The translations under genes and the position numbers were made by a program. From Comamonadaceae bacterium M7527 (GTDB lineage: Bacteria; Pseudomonadota; Gammaproteobacteria; Burkholderiales; Burkholderiaceae_C): 64,000 nucleotides of DNA. Where the stretch lies: assembly GCA_021044545.1 (NCBI GenBank), contig CP087990.1:1240001-1304000 (forward strand), written 5' to 3'. Numbering within the stretch: position 1 is the first letter of the stretch; every line of letters starts with the position of its first letter. The notes beneath the pieces were generated by a model. That model searched no databases. It saw nothing but the letters and a program-made list of their open reading frames with translations, and had not been told where the DNA came from. Below, one piece after another: positions 15,753 to 26,453 of this stretch.

Positions 15753-17104
15753 TCAGTACCCCTGAGCGATCCAGGTAAAGGTGCCGGTCACGCGAGTGCC
15801 AGAGGTGTTTTCTAAAACTGCTGTGAAGCCAGTTCGGGTGACCGCACTGGCCAGGCGCGGGATGGCGACGACCGTGCCGCCCTTATGGGTCATGGTCACC
15901 TCGGGCGGCACCCTAAAAATTCGGGCAAAGCCAATCACGGCACCTGCCAGCGCATCGGTGATCTGCACAGTGCCCCGGTCAAAGACATCGGGCACGTCCA
16001 CGGTCACACGAAGCGCATCAATGAAGCCCCGGTCGGAGTTTCTGGACTTCAAGATGGCCCGAAACAAGGCACGCTGGTAGGTGTAGTCACCCTGAATGAA
16101 GTCCCGGAAATCCGTGTAGCCCGGGGGATGGCCCGCCTCCACAATGCTTGCAAAGTCCGCCTCGGTGATCTCGGTGCTGGCCACGATCATGTCGCTGATC
16201 ACGCCGTTGGCGTGGCGGCGATACTGCTCAGCGAGCGCCAGGGCTTCATTAGCCCTGAGGCGCATCGCCCGGCTCAGGGCATCCGAGACACCCAGCCCTT
16301 CTTGCAGGAGCCGTCTGTACGCCACTGTGCGGCCCAAGGTTTCGGCAAACGCCATTGCCTCGGCCACCTGCTTGACGGATTGGCGACTGAACTGATCGCT
16401 CGTGGTGAATGCCTCAGCGACTGGCTTTTGAAGCCGCCTGGAGGCCTGATCGCTCACAGCCAAACCCTCGCTGATGCGCAGGATGAAGGCGATCAGGTCG
16501 TAATAAGTTTCGGCAAAGTTCAGCGCTTCGGAGACCTGTTTTCTGAAACCTTGATCCAGGCCATCGGTCAAAGCCACCTTTTCAGTGAATGCTTTGGCAG
16601 ATACCCGCGCGGATACCGATGACACCTGCAGGTTCTCAGCATGCTTTTGGCGCATCTGCCGCGACAGGCCTTCGGTGACAGGCAAGCCTTCTTGCAGGGC
16701 TTTGGCAACCGAGCGGGCCAAGCCATCCAGCGTTTGGAGGTTTTCTTGAACGGACTTGCGGCCGGAATTGGAAACGCCATCTGCCACCCCAGCGACTCAA
16801 CCCAGCGCAGGACATAGGCAATCAGGTCGTAGTAGGTGTCGGCAAACCTGAGTGCCTCCGTCTTTTGCAGCGTAGCTTGATGCCGACGGGTTTCTGCGAA
16901 TGACAAAGTTTCAGTCAGGCGTTTGCCATGTTGACGGCCTGAAGCCTCAACCCAAGCAAGTGTGGCAGCCACTGCGACCACATAGACAGCGGGGTAAGCC
17001 GTGAGCCAGGACTTGCCTGCACTGGCACTGGCCCAAGTGAAACTGGCATTGGCCCAGGTGTAGCGCGGCCCTTGGGACTCGCCTACGGTGACCGTCTCGG
17101 CCAT
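15753..17104 (-). CDS. Repetitive phage tail protein, frameshifted at about 16787-16795
   Basis: As read, an N-terminal frame (17104 down to 16568) and a C-terminal frame (16787-15753) overlap. One missing G in the GGGG run near 16787-16790 explains the break: ...RWVESLG then VADGVSNSGRKSV. Repaired length is about 450 residues. The middle carries about nine repeats of roughly 20 residues with the pattern E-x-L-x-[FV]-[AS]-[DE], for example EALRFADTYYDL, EALNFAETYYDL, EGLGVSDALSRAM. The C-terminal 110 residues look globular. Likely an extended tail-tip or fibre-base protein. Confidence 0.65.
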
Positions 17105-17109
17105 GATGA

Positions 17110-17556
17110 TCAGCTCATGGTGAAGGTGAACACTGCCGTCAGGCTGTCGTCCGCCCCCTTGTTCACCACCGGGAACACCACCCTGTCGAGCATGATGCCG
17201 CCCGATGCGGCATTGAACACCCCAGCTTCCGTGATTGCCCCCGTGCCGTCACCTGCAGGGAAGTCGGCCGTGAAGCTGAAGGCTTTGGTGCCAGTAGTGT
17301 GGGCATAGGTGGCGGCGTTTCGGTCGAGCTCGAAGACCAGGGCCAACTGGCTGGCCGCAGCCGCAGTGGTGCCCGTGCCCAGGGCGATGAAACCCATGAC
17401 CGAGGGACGACTGGCGGATTTGCCGATGGCGTCGGCGATGAAATCAAAACCCACGTTCACGATGATGTTGTCTTTGTGAACGGTTTCGACGTCACCACTG
17501 GCGCGGCGAACAATGAGGGTCATCGCCCCCTGCAATTGCATGGTTTCGTCAATCAT
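17110..17556 (-). CDS. Phage tail-associated protein
   Basis: 148 residues starting MIDETMQLQGAMTLIVRRASG, with VNVGFDFIADAIG and MGFIALGTGTTAAAASQLALVFELDR, a beta-rich pattern often seen in small fibre-base proteins of siphophages. It sits between the central tail-tip protein J and the repetitive tail protein, 5 bp before the latter. Confidence 0.6.
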   Translation of the reverse strand: MIDETMQLQGAMTLIVRRASGDVETVHKDNIIVNVGFDFIADAIGKSASRPSVMGFIALGTGTTAAAASQLALVFELDRNAATYAHTTGTKAFSFTADFPAGDGTGAITEAGVFNAASGGIMLDRVVFPVVNKGADDSLTAVFTFTMS

Positions 17557-17598
17557 GTGATGCCTTAAAAGTGAATTGCTAAAAAAATCAGCGCCTGC

Positions 17599-20500
17599 TC
17601 AGTGCAGCCGCAAACTGCTGAACGCACCCACGGGCTCAAATCGTGCGCTGGCCGACTGGACACTGCCGCCCATCCTGGCGACAAAGAGGCGGCGCTCGGT
17701 GCTGGTCTGGCACACCCCCAGGCAGATCCGATCGGATGCTTCCAGTCCAAATGCGAGCGTGACGCGCCTGGACAAATGGTCTTCCAGGAAGAAGTCTTGC
17801 GTTTGGGCGTCATAGCCCAGCAGCAAAGCGCCGACTGGCCCTGTTGCTTTCCAGATCACGCAAGTCGTGACCTCTTGGGGGATGAACCAGAACGAGGTGT
17901 GGAACACCTGCGGCATGTTCACAGTCCAGGCCACCTGAGTGGTGTCTTTGACCATGAGCCCCATGCCATAGCGGCCATCGCCGTAACTCACGCCCGCCGA
18001 CTGGCTCGTCACTGCATTGCCAATGCCCATCACCGAGCCGCTGAGCCGCCATCCGTAGAGCTCGCCCGGGTGCAGCACATCCTCTCGCGCCATCTGAAAC
18101 CGCGCATCCACGTTGGCGATGGCGCCGTCGTAGGTCCACTGCCGCCGGGCGGCGTCACCGCTCCAGACAAAGTTGGCTTCCTGCCAGGTGGTGCGGTCAT
18201 CGACCGAAGCGCCCAGGCTGCTGAGCAAGGTGTTCTGTGCCCGGATGGGCGAGACCAGATCCAACTCGAACAGGTATTCGGCCACTTGCGCGCCGGTGTT
18301 CATGCGCAGCACGTTTTTGCCATTGACCGTGACCACCGAGGCGAAGTGCTTGGTGCCAGCAAAGCCCCCTGCTTGTTCGTCGCGCTCGAGGATCAGGTTG
18401 GCGTTTTGCGGCTGGGCCACCACGGTCGAGACGAAGGTGGGCGTGTCGCTGTAGATGCCGGGCGAGGCGATCGCCTTGATCCAGAACTTGCGCTCGCCAT
18501 CAAAACCCGAGGGCAGCGTGTAGCTGGTGGACTTGACCTCGGCCACAAACAGCGATGCATCCCATGCCGCCCCTTCTCGCAGCTCGTAGCCCACCACCTC
18601 GGGCTCTGGGTTGGGTTGCCAGCGAAACTCCAGCCGGTTGGCCGACTGCACGACATCGAACTGGCGCACCGTGGCCGGGGCCAGCAAGGTCAACACAAAG
18701 GTGGTGACGCGCGCGCTGTATTGGCCCGAGGTGTCATAAGCTCGGATGTGGTACGGGTACTGCCCTGCCGCATCCTGGTCGTGGACCATCTGGGTGCCCG
18801 AGGTCTTGGCGACCAGTAGGGCGCCGTCCCAGCCGGGCCCGACCCGCACCTCGTAGCCCGCCAGATCGGCATCAGGCAGTTCGTCCCAGCTCAGCAGCAG
18901 ATCGGACATGCGCCGCTGCACGGTAAAGCCGGTCACATCCGACGGAGGCAGTGTCTTGCCCAGCACCGTAGCGCTGAGTGTGGCGGACACACTTTCTTTA
19001 CGGGTGATGCCGATGGCCCTTAAGCTGAACTCGTACTCACCTTCCTGCGCATCGCGGATTTCTGCGTAATTGGCGCTCACCAGCGGCAGGCTCACGAAAT
19101 TGCCACCGCCCACCCGGTAAGCAAGCCGGTAAGCAATGGCACTAGGCACCTCAGCCCAGGACAGTTGCACCAGCACCTGCGCTCGGTCTTTGACTCGGTA
19201 CAGGCTCTCTTGCATGCTGAGGGCTGTGGGGGCGGCAGGCATGTCCGACAGCACCGTGATGGCGCGCGGCTGCAGCGCCAGGCCCTCTTCAATGGCCGCG
19301 TACTTGCCCGGGTTGTGGGCCAGAGCCGTGACTTCATGCACACCGGGCTCGCGCTCGGCCACTGACACCACCCGAAACAGTTGCGGCTCGATGATGGAAG
19401 AAGCCAGTACCCAGATGGCATCGGTTTGCGGTGCCATGCTGAAGGGAATGGTGACCGTGAGGGTTCGCCGAGCGTGTGCATCACCGCTGGACGCAGCGAA
19501 TGTCGCTCCGACCAGGCGTTCTTCTACACTGCCATTGGGCAAGATCACCGAAAGCCGCCAAGGTAAATCGGCAGGCAAATCCTGGTCCAGGGTAACGCTG
19601 GTGCTGGTAGCTGCTGCGACGCGCCCCCCGAGGCGCATGCCGCCCCGACTTGGATCGGCCACCTGGATGACATCGCCCGGGCGCACCACCGCACCTTCCA
19701 GCCCCGTGCGGAAAGTGATGATTTCTGATTCGGACTGCTCGGAGTACAGCAGCCACTTGCCCACCCGGTTGGCCTGCCCGCGCGAAGTGCAGCCCATGGC
19801 CACCACATCGGCTTGCACCACGCCGTAGCGCGCGATGCCCGCGACGTCCTCAACGTATTCCACCTTCTGTCTGTAAAAATCCTCCGGATCCACCCAGCTG
19901 ACCAGGGCCACGGTGTGCCGGGCTTTGGCGGACGAGCCCTGGTAGGCGAACTCACCGTCGATGACGTTGGCAGCGGTGAACTGGTAGACCGGGTCTTGGG
20001 GTGCATCTTGCGTGACGGTAATGGCCCCACCCGACCAATAGGCCATGCCCCGAAAGACCGAAGCCATGTCCTGCACCACCTTGTAGGCCTGCTCGCGGGT
20101 TTGCAGGTAGAGGTTGCAGGTGAAGCGGGGCTCGCGCCCACCCAGGCCATCGGGCACGAGTTCGTCACAGTAACGGGCCACCCGGTACAGCGCCCACTTG
20201 TCAACCTGAGACTCAGGGATGAAATGCCCCAAGCCATAGCGGGTGTTGGTGACCAGGTCGTAAAAACACCAAGCCGGGTTGTCGGTCCAGGCCACCTTGA
20301 AGGTGCCGTCCCAGACACCTGCGTATGAACGGGACTCGGTGTCGTAGTTGGACGGCACCCGCACACGCAGGAGTTTGAGCTCATAGCTGCGCCGGGGGAT
20401 GGCGTTGAACTGCGAGGCGTCCACCCGCAAGGCCATCAGGGCGCTGTTGGGGTAGCGCAGCTTGCTTTCGATGACCTCGGTGTACGAGTCCAGAAAGGTC

Positions 20501-21144
20501 TTGTTTTGCAGGCTGCTCTGGGTCGCGTCCTCGGTCAGCCTGCGAAGGCGGACCTCCCAAGGACCTGCGCCGGACAGTGGCAAGTAGTAACTGCGTTGGT
20601 AGCGCGAAGTGGTCTTGCCAGAAACCGTGTCGGTGAGCACCTGCACAAAACCAGCACCCGCTGACTGCAAGTCGATCGCATAGCTGACCGATGTGCCGTT
20701 CAAGTCGCCGTTGGTCGTGTCCTGCAAGGTGAGCGCGGGCATGCTCACTTTAAGGCGCACAGCGTCCACGTCGGGGTCGTTGATGGCGCGCACCACCGGC
20801 TGGGCGAACTTGCATTCCACGCCGACCGAGACTTCGTTCTCTACCGAGGCAAAACCCGGGATGTAGCCCTGCTGCTGGGTGCCGGGGCGACTTTCAAGCG
20901 TCACCCCAGAAAAGTTGTAACTGCCATCGGCATTCTGAATCGGCGTGTCGTCCAGAAAGACCGACTGCAGACCCTGCACCAGGCCTTCGATTTCTCCTTC
21001 GCACACCAAATCGACCACACGGGCGTAGGCTTTGGAGCGCAGGCTGTCGGCTGCTTCCTGGGCCACACGGGCGCTACCGCCGCCCGACTTGCCCCCACCA
21101 CCTGCGCCGATGATCAAAGGATTTGAAGCTGGCATCAGATTCAT
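17599..21144 (-). CDS. Central tail tip / host-specificity protein J
   Basis: 1181 residues, near lambda J in size. A Gly-rich N-terminus (IIGAGGGGKSGGGSARVAQEAADSL), a conserved hub (SVFLDDTPIQNADGSYNFSG, WCFYDLVTNTRYGLG, YLQTREQAYKVVQDMASVFRGMAYW), then fibronectin type III-like repeats (about residues 640-920) and a receptor-facing C-terminal domain. Forms the tail tip that contacts the receptor; its C-terminus normally sets host range. The start could be Met1 or Met4. Confidence 0.92.
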   Translation of the reverse strand: MNLMPASNPLIIGAGGGGKSGGGSARVAQEAADSLRSKAYARVVDLVCEGEIEGLVQGLQSVFLDDTPIQNADGSYNFSGVTLESRPGTQQQGYIPGFASVENEVSVGVECKFAQPVVRAINDPDVDAVRLKVSMPALTLQDTTNGDLNGTSVSYAIDLQSAGAGFVQVLTDTVSGKTTSRYQRSYYLPLSGAGPWEVRLRRLTEDATQSSLQNKTFLDSYTEVIESKLRYPNSALMALRVDASQFNAIPRRSYELKLLRVRVPSNYDTESRSYAGVWDGTFKVAWTDNPAWCFYDLVTNTRYGLGHFIPESQVDKWALYRVARYCDELVPDGLGGREPRFTCNLYLQTREQAYKVVQDMASVFRGMAYWSGGAITVTQDAPQDPVYQFTAANVIDGEFAYQGSSAKARHTVALVSWVDPEDFYRQKVEYVEDVAGIARYGVVQADVVAMGCTSRGQANRVGKWLLYSEQSESEIITFRTGLEGAVVRPGDVIQVADPSRGGMRLGGRVAAATSTSVTLDQDLPADLPWRLSVILPNGSVEERLVGATFAASSGDAHARRTLTVTIPFSMAPQTDAIWVLASSIIEPQLFRVVSVAEREPGVHEVTALAHNPGKYAAIEEGLALQPRAITVLSDMPAAPTALSMQESLYRVKDRAQVLVQLSWAEVPSAIAYRLAYRVGGGNFVSLPLVSANYAEIRDAQEGEYEFSLRAIGITRKESVSATLSATVLGKTLPPSDVTGFTVQRRMSDLLLSWDELPDADLAGYEVRVGPGWDGALLVAKTSGTQMVHDQDAAGQYPYHIRAYDTSGQYSARVTTFVLTLLAPATVRQFDVVQSANRLEFRWQPNPEPEVVGYELREGAAWDASLFVAEVKSTSYTLPSGFDGERKFWIKAIASPGIYSDTPTFVSTVVAQPQNANLILERDEQAGGFAGTKHFASVVTVNGKNVLRMNTGAQVAEYLFELDLVSPIRAQNTLLSSLGASVDDRTTWQEANFVWSGDAARRQWTYDGAIANVDARFQMAREDVLHPGELYGWRLSGSVMGIGNAVTSQSAGVSYGDGRYGMGLMVKDTTQVAWTVNMPQVFHTSFWFIPQEVTTCVIWKATGPVGALLLGYDAQTQDFFLEDHLSRRVTLAFGLEASDRICLGVCQTSTERRLFVARMGGSVQSASARFEPVGAFSSLRLH

Positions 21145-21167
21145 GCAGTGATCTCATCGACAGGCAT

Positions 21168-21764
21168 TTAAAGGACAGGGATTTCATCGACATCGATGCC
21201 CGCGCTGATCACGGCCGAACCCACGATCATGCGGCCGTAGCCCACGGGCACGGGATGGCCTTGAGCAGTGGTGTTCACGGCCCCGTTAAACACATAACTG
21301 GGACGGTTTTCTGGGCGCTCGGACGGATCGGCGGCTTTGGCGGTGGGCGCAATCATCTGGGCCACACCGCCCAGAATCATGGATGTGCCGACCGAATACA
21401 GGGTGGCTTGAGACAAGAATGAGCCAGCGGCTGCCCAGCCCATCGGGTTCCACCACGACACAGCAATCAAAGCTGCGCCGAGCAGGATCTGACCTAGACC
21501 GTTGCCGCCCGCTCCCGAGACCACAGGCGCGATGGTGATGCGCTGCTGGCCGGTGGGCTCATGCAAGCGATCGAGTGCCAGGGCGTCCCGCCCAGCCAGC
21601 ACCCGGTAGCCCACGCCCCGCTCGCCAGAGGACACCAACTCGCGCTCAAACTGCGGAAAATTCGCGCACAGGGCCCGTACAGCCTCGGCGGCCGAAGCCA
21701 CTGCCATCTGATGGCGACGCCCAAAGCGCCTGCCCAATTCACCGAGAAGAAGGATCGTGGCCAT
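21168..21764 (-). CDS. Tail assembly protein I
   Basis: 198 residues: MATILLLGELGRRFGRRHQMAV with a ubiquitin-like start and GVGYRVLAGRDALALDRLHEPTG, then two hydrophobic Gly-rich stretches (VVSGAGGNGLGQILLGAALIAVSWW, LYSVGTSMILGGVAQMI). Same order as lambda K-I-J. Needed for tip assembly and not part of the mature virion in lambda. Confidence 0.85.
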   Translation of the reverse strand: MATILLLGELGRRFGRRHQMAVASAAEAVRALCANFPQFERELVSSGERGVGYRVLAGRDALALDRLHEPTGQQRITIAPVVSGAGGNGLGQILLGAALIAVSWWNPMGWAAAGSFLSQATLYSVGTSMILGGVAQMIAPTAKAADPSERPENRPSYVFNGAVNTTAQGHPVPVGYGRMIVGSAVISAGIDVDEIPVL

Positions 21765-21808
21765 GGCAAGACTCGTGCTGCAAGCTTTAAGAGCGGTAAA
21801 GAAAACGG

Positions 21809-22564
21809 CTAAAGATGTCGGTGAAGGTCTGGATGCCGCAGCGCGTGGGTGGTGACCTTTTGCCAGTAGCCCCCGTACACGTCGCGACTCGATAGCCTGC
21901 CTTGCAGGTGATGCAGGATCAGCCCGTCGCCCAGATACACCGCCGCATGGTTGGGCACCGTGGAGACGACCTGCATCAAGAGCACATCCCCCACCTTCAG
22001 ATCTGTCCGATCCGTCAGATCCGTGACCTCAAACCCGGCGGATCCAAAGTTGTCCAGGTACAGGTTCAAACCGCGCTTCCACCACTCGTCAAAGCGCTCA
22101 AAATTGGGCAGATCAATGCCACGCTCCTGGGCGTACCAATCTCGCACCAGGGCGTAGCAGTCGAGCACCCCATGCGCCCATTGACGGCCTACCAAGGGAG
22201 CGACATAGCCCTCAGGATTGATCTGCGCCCACTGACCGGCGGGGAACGACACGATGGACCAGGGCAGCCCTGTGGCTTCGCAAGCCACACGGTCGGCCTG
22301 ACTGGGCTCAGGGGGCAAGTTCGGGTGGGAATGGAACACCCCAACGATTTCGCCTTGGCGGTCAGCCGCCACATAGTCTTCGGGGTGGATCACGAACTGG
22401 TCAGTGCCCACACCGATGTTGCGGCAAGGGCAATAGACTTCGCGGCCCTTTTGAATGACCAGCAGCCCGCAGGCTTCACGAGGAAACTCTTTGGCGGCGT
22501 GGGCCAAGGCCAGAGATTGATTGACTTCGTTCATGTATTGATTCCGTTCATGGATGGACGGCAT
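21809..22564 (-). CDS. Tail tip assembly protein K (JAMM plus NlpC/P60)
   Basis: 251 residues. The N-terminal MPN/JAMM peptidase has EACGLL and GVFHSHPNLPPEPSQAD (HxH...D zinc site). The C-terminal NlpC/P60 domain has Cys in HGVLDCYALVRDWY and His in VPNHAAVYLGDG. The two domains in this order are the lambda K arrangement. ATG at 22534 (MNEVNQSLAL) is an alternative start. It follows the L gene by 3 bp. Confidence 0.9.
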   Translation of the reverse strand: MPSIHERNQYMNEVNQSLALAHAAKEFPREACGLLVIQKGREVYCPCRNIGVGTDQFVIHPEDYVAADRQGEIVGVFHSHPNLPPEPSQADRVACEATGLPWSIVSFPAGQWAQINPEGYVAPLVGRQWAHGVLDCYALVRDWYAQERGIDLPNFERFDEWWKRGLNLYLDNFGSAGFEVTDLTDRTDLKVGDVLLMQVVSTVPNHAAVYLGDGLILHHLQGRLSSRDVYGGYWQKVTTHALRHPDLHRHL

Positions 22565-22567
22565 TCA

Positions 22568-23290
22568 TCACCGGAACAAGCCCGCCGCCGGAAAACCCCC
22601 GAATGGCAACTCGGCATGGGCACCAAAGCGCCTCTGGCAAGAGGCCAGGCGTTTGCCACAGGCGTCTTGCGCCTTGCTGCTCACCACCTCGTCATTCCCA
22701 TTGAAATACGCACTGCCCGTGTAGCCGCACTCGGCACCCCGGTAGGACCAAGGGCAGACGTTTTGCACGATCTGACGGCGTGGCAAGCTGACGCCTTCGA
22801 GGTCAAAGGACGCGGCCAACTCGAACTCGACCACCTCGCGCGTTTCACGCGACTTGCGGTCAACGCAGTAAACGTCGTCGGCGAATTCGGCCAAGGGGTC
22901 TGCTGTGGGGTTCACGCCGCCCGCAAAATTGACCGCATCGAGGTACTTGGCCAGGGTCCGTTTGCGAGTAATCGTGGCACCCACCAGGTCCTGGTAGCTC
23001 AGCACGAGCGCGGTGATCGAGCCCGTGACATTGGCCACCCGCAGCCGGGGTCGCGGCACCTGACCGCCGCCATTGAACTCAAAGCCCTCAACCTGGATCG
23101 GAAACGCTTCATAGGCGTGGCCTTGCCAAACCACGCGCTGCACGAGGGCGTTGGTGCCCGCATGAAACCTCACTGGCCCCTGGCCAAAGAGCGACAGGTC
23201 CAGCACAAAGAGCTCGATCACGGCGCTGGGGGCAAGTTTCTGGATTTCTGAGGTGATCGGTGGGGAAGTCTTGACTTGTTCGGTCATCAC
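22568..23290 (-). CDS. Minor tail protein L
   Basis: 240 residues. Four conserved Cys in the C-terminal part (VCPWSYRGAECGYTG and ACGKRLASCQRRFG) match the metal-cluster-binding Cys of lambda L. The N-terminal part has VIELFVLDLSLFGQGPVRFHAGTN. It overlaps gene M by 4 bp. Confidence 0.88.
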   Translation of the reverse strand: MMTEQVKTSPPITSEIQKLAPSAVIELFVLDLSLFGQGPVRFHAGTNALVQRVVWQGHAYEAFPIQVEGFEFNGGGQVPRPRLRVANVTGSITALVLSYQDLVGATITRKRTLAKYLDAVNFAGGVNPTADPLAEFADDVYCVDRKSRETREVVEFELAASFDLEGVSLPRRQIVQNVCPWSYRGAECGYTGSAYFNGNDEVVSSKAQDACGKRLASCQRRFGAHAELPFGGFPAAGLFR

Positions 23291-23622
23291 AGATCAAACA
23301 CCTGTTTGAATGTGGCCCGCACAGTCTCGACGTCGGGCTCATCCACCGAGCGGCTCCACTCCTCACAAGTAAACTTGGCAGCAGTGCCTGCCGGGGTGGT
23401 CCACTCAAAAGCCTGCACACCCCCGCGAGCACGCAAGAAATCGTCGATCGCTCCGGCATCCTGTCTGGTCCGCCCACGAAACTCCAGCGTCCAGACCTCG
23501 GCTTGGGTGTGGATGCCAAAGGCCAGGCGCTGCTCATACCCATCGCCAAATGCCACCCGGCGCACATTGGGCCGCATGGCCAGACTGGCACCCAGCGATG
23601 GAATCCATGTGAACACCGCCAT
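23287..23622 (-). CDS. Minor tail protein M
   Basis: 111 residues with the family pattern: VFTWIPSLGASLAMRPNVRRVAFGDGYEQRL, LEFRGRTRQDAGAIDDFLRARGGVQAFEWTTPAG and a closing segment that raises the C-terminal strand. Lambda M-like tip protein. Its start abuts the tape-measure stop. Confidence 0.88.
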   Translation of the reverse strand: MAVFTWIPSLGASLAMRPNVRRVAFGDGYEQRLAFGIHTQAEVWTLEFRGRTRQDAGAIDDFLRARGGVQAFEWTTPAGTAAKFTCEEWSRSVDEPDVETVRATFKQVFDL

Positions 23623-26096
23623 TTACAAAGCCCTCCTGCTGTCGAGCAAGCCACCGGCCCGCTTTTGAGCCAGCAGCTCCTGGCGCACCGCGTTGGCCAC
23701 CGCCTGGCCCAGGTCACGACCGCCTGCGTTGTCGCCTCGCGCTGCTGCGCCAGCATCACTGACACTCACAGAAATGTTGAACACATGGCCTGCGCCCATG
23801 GGGCTAGCAGCACCACCGCTCATGGTCACGGGAATGGTCCGCCCATCGGGCAGCGGCACATAGGCCTCTGGCCGCGAGCCTTCGCCAAACACCGCCAGTT
23901 GCGGCGAATTGGCGATCCCGCCGCTGGCGTAGCCCCGCAGCGGTAATGGCCCCTCTGACGTCATGACCCCGCCATCGGCAAAGCCAAAGAAACTGCTCAT
24001 GGCTTTGGCCAGGGGCAGCGTGATGGCGCGCTGGATCTGGATGCGGATCAGGTCCGAGATGATTGAATTGGCCAGCGACCTGAAGTCGAGCTTGCCCGTC
24101 ATCACAAAGCCCACCAGCGCATCGGTCATGCCGTTGAAGGCGCGGATTGTTGCCGCTTCCATCTGCTTGCCGATTTGCTCAGCTTCTTTGGCCACTGCGC
24201 GCAGGCCCTTGGCAAATCCGGCTTCGGGATCCGAGAGTTCCTTGGCCCGCTGCGTCAACAGCTGAGCACCATCTGCCGCTTGGCGGGCGGCTTCCTCGAT
24301 TTTGCGAAGGGCTTCGGCGAGTTTTTCATTACCGGGGGCGGCGTCTGCCAAGGCACGCGCCTGCTCGGCCAGTGTGGCCAGCTGGTTCGCACTTTCCTGA
24401 CGTGCTTCGCCCAAGCGACGCAGCGAGTCCAGCTCGCTGATGGCGCCGGTATCGCGCAGGGTTTTGATCTGCTCTTCGCTGGCACGCAACTGAGCCTGAC
24501 CGCGCGAGGCTTGCTCTTGCAGGTCTTTGAGCGATTCGCCCGGCAGCCGGATCTGGCGCTCCAGGTCGGACTGCTGGGCATCGCGCTCGAGCTTTTGGCG
24601 TTTGAGGGCAATCTCCAGGAGCTTGTCCTCGAGCTTGAGTTTGTCCTGGCTGGTTTTAGCGACCGTGTCGAGACCTTTGCGCAAAACAGCTTCCTCATCC
24701 GAGGACAAGGCAGAGAGCTTTTGCGTGAAGTCTTGCTGCGCAGCCAGGCGAGCGTCACTGGCCTCCTTGAAACTCAGGTAGCCCTGGTTTCATAGAGGTC
24801 GATGATGCGTTGGCGGTCCTTGAGGATGCCAGACTCTGTATCCACCAGGCCTTGCAGACGCTTGAGCTCACTGTCAATGCCCGCCATGGCCGTGGCTGTG
24901 ACGGCCGTGGTGGCGGTGCTGTAGTTCAGGCGCTTTCGGGGCGCGGGTGCAGTTGTTTCAGAGTTGCTCGCATCGGTGCCTTTTCGAATGTCATCAAAGC
25001 GTTTGGTGACCGCATCGGCCAAGAGCGGCATGTCCCACAGCTCGACATAGTTCTGATTGGCCTGCTCGACGATCGCGTTGCGTTTGTCCAGCGCCGCTTT
25101 GAGGCGTGCACGGTTCTCTTCAGAAAATGGATTGAGCCCCTCGCCACCCGCTAAAAACGTCCCCGCCAGCTCAATGTCTGCCCACACCGCCTGGAAACTG
25201 CCACTCACCGACTTGATGGTCTGGCCAATGCCGCGCAGGGCGTCGATGACCACGGCGATGGCGTACGCCGTGGTCTGCGCCCAGGTGGTGAGCGAACCAT
25301 CGGTGCGCAGGCGCTGGATACCGCCCACCGCATCGTCCGCTCCAAAGAGTACCTGCTTGAGCTCCTGTGCCAGCACCGTCATGGACGGGATGGCAGCCGT
25401 AACCAGGGTCTGCGCGACAAAGCCTGTCTCGGCCTTCATGCGAGCCAGCGCCTTGGAGGCGTTGTCCGCTTCCTCGATCTGCTGGACCGTGAGCCGAATA
25501 TTGAGGTCCTGGTTTTCTGCAAGGTCCTTGAGGAAGGGCAGCATAGCCGCGCCCGACTTGCCAAAGAGCTCCATGGCCAAGGCTGTCTTGCCCGCGCCAT
25601 CCTCAAATTCGGAGAGCTTTAAGGCCACATCGTTCATGACTTCGGCCGGATCGCGCAGGTTGCCGCTGGCATCCTTGGCCCGTATGCCCAAAAACTGCAG
25701 CGCCTTGGTGGCACCGGCCGTTTCATCGTCCACACCCGCCAGACCTTTGGAGAGTTTGGCCAGACTCCCGCCAATGGCGTCCATCGCGGTGCCCGAGATG
25801 GTAGCCACGGGCGCAAAGCCTGACAGCGCCGTGGCACTCGCCCCGGTTTGCTCAGCCAGACCTTGCAGCGCTGCCGAGGTCTCCAGGGTCTGGGTCACAA
25901 AGTCACGCAGTGCTGCCACAGAGGTGGTGCCAATGACCACCGCAAAAGCGGTTCGGGCAACGCCAGCGACCTGCTGCAGCGAGGCTTTCATGTCCGAGGC
26001 GTGCTTATCCAGCAAACGCGCACTGCGCCCGAGATCGGCCTGAAACTCGGCGGTGTCGGCTGCAAGTTTGATGACCAAGGAGCCGATATCAGCCAT
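23623..26096 (-). CDS. Tail tape measure protein H, frameshifted near 24783
   Basis: Two frames make one protein: 26096-24774 (ADIGSLVIKLAADTAEFQADLGRSARLLDKHASDMKASL, the usual tape-measure start, and a hydrophobic domain) and 24708-23623 (coiled-coil region and a Gly-rich lambda H-type C-terminus with GFADGGVMTSEGPLPLRGYASGG). At the join the sequence reads ETRATstop, while the next frame gives YLSFKEASDARLAAQQDFTQKL; one missing G in the AGGGCT run restores it (about 824 residues). It sets tail length and is part of the DNA injection route. Confidence 0.85.
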
Positions 26097-26106
26097 GGGG
26101 GTTGCC

Positions 26107-26430
26107 TTATCTCTTGATGCGGTGCGCGAACATGGCCTTGAAGCGGGCGATGTTCAGGCTTGCTGCATCTGCTTCAGACGCCTTGGGTTGATCTGAACGG
26201 TTTTTCTTATCCACAAAGGGCATGAAATCCTCCGGAGTGAAGGGCTTGCCCTCTTTGCTGCGGTGGGCGTTGGCCAAGGTGGACGCGACGATGGCCGAGC
26301 GCAAGTCCGCCCGAAAATCCCCAAAGGGCTCCAACTGATAAAACGCCATCCACTCGGTGAGCTCGTCAGAGCCCATGCGCGCCAGCAACTCGCGCACTGG
26401 CAGACCCAAAGCCAGCGCCAGCCGAAACAC
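26107..26430 (-). CDS. Tail assembly chaperone T part (expressed as GT fusion)
   Basis: Frame open from the slip site at 26460 down to 26107, reading RLIASPARRFVFRLALALGLPVRELLARMGSDELTEWMAFYQLEPFG. The GTG at 26430 falls inside this domain and is probably not used; the T part is most likely made only by -1 frameshifting out of G. T binds the tape measure and the tube protein during tail assembly. Confidence 0.8.
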   Translation of the reverse strand: MFRLALALGLPVRELLARMGSDELTEWMAFYQLEPFGDFRADLRSAIVASTLANAHRSKEGKPFTPEDFMPFVDKKNRSDQPKASEADAASLNIARFKAMFAHRIKR

Positions 26431-26453
26431 AAAGCGCCGGGCGGGGCTGGCGA

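Noticed and set aside
21902..23251. 449-residue plus-strand ORF
   Set aside because: It lies opposite the K and L tail genes, has no family pattern, and its codons mirror those genes.
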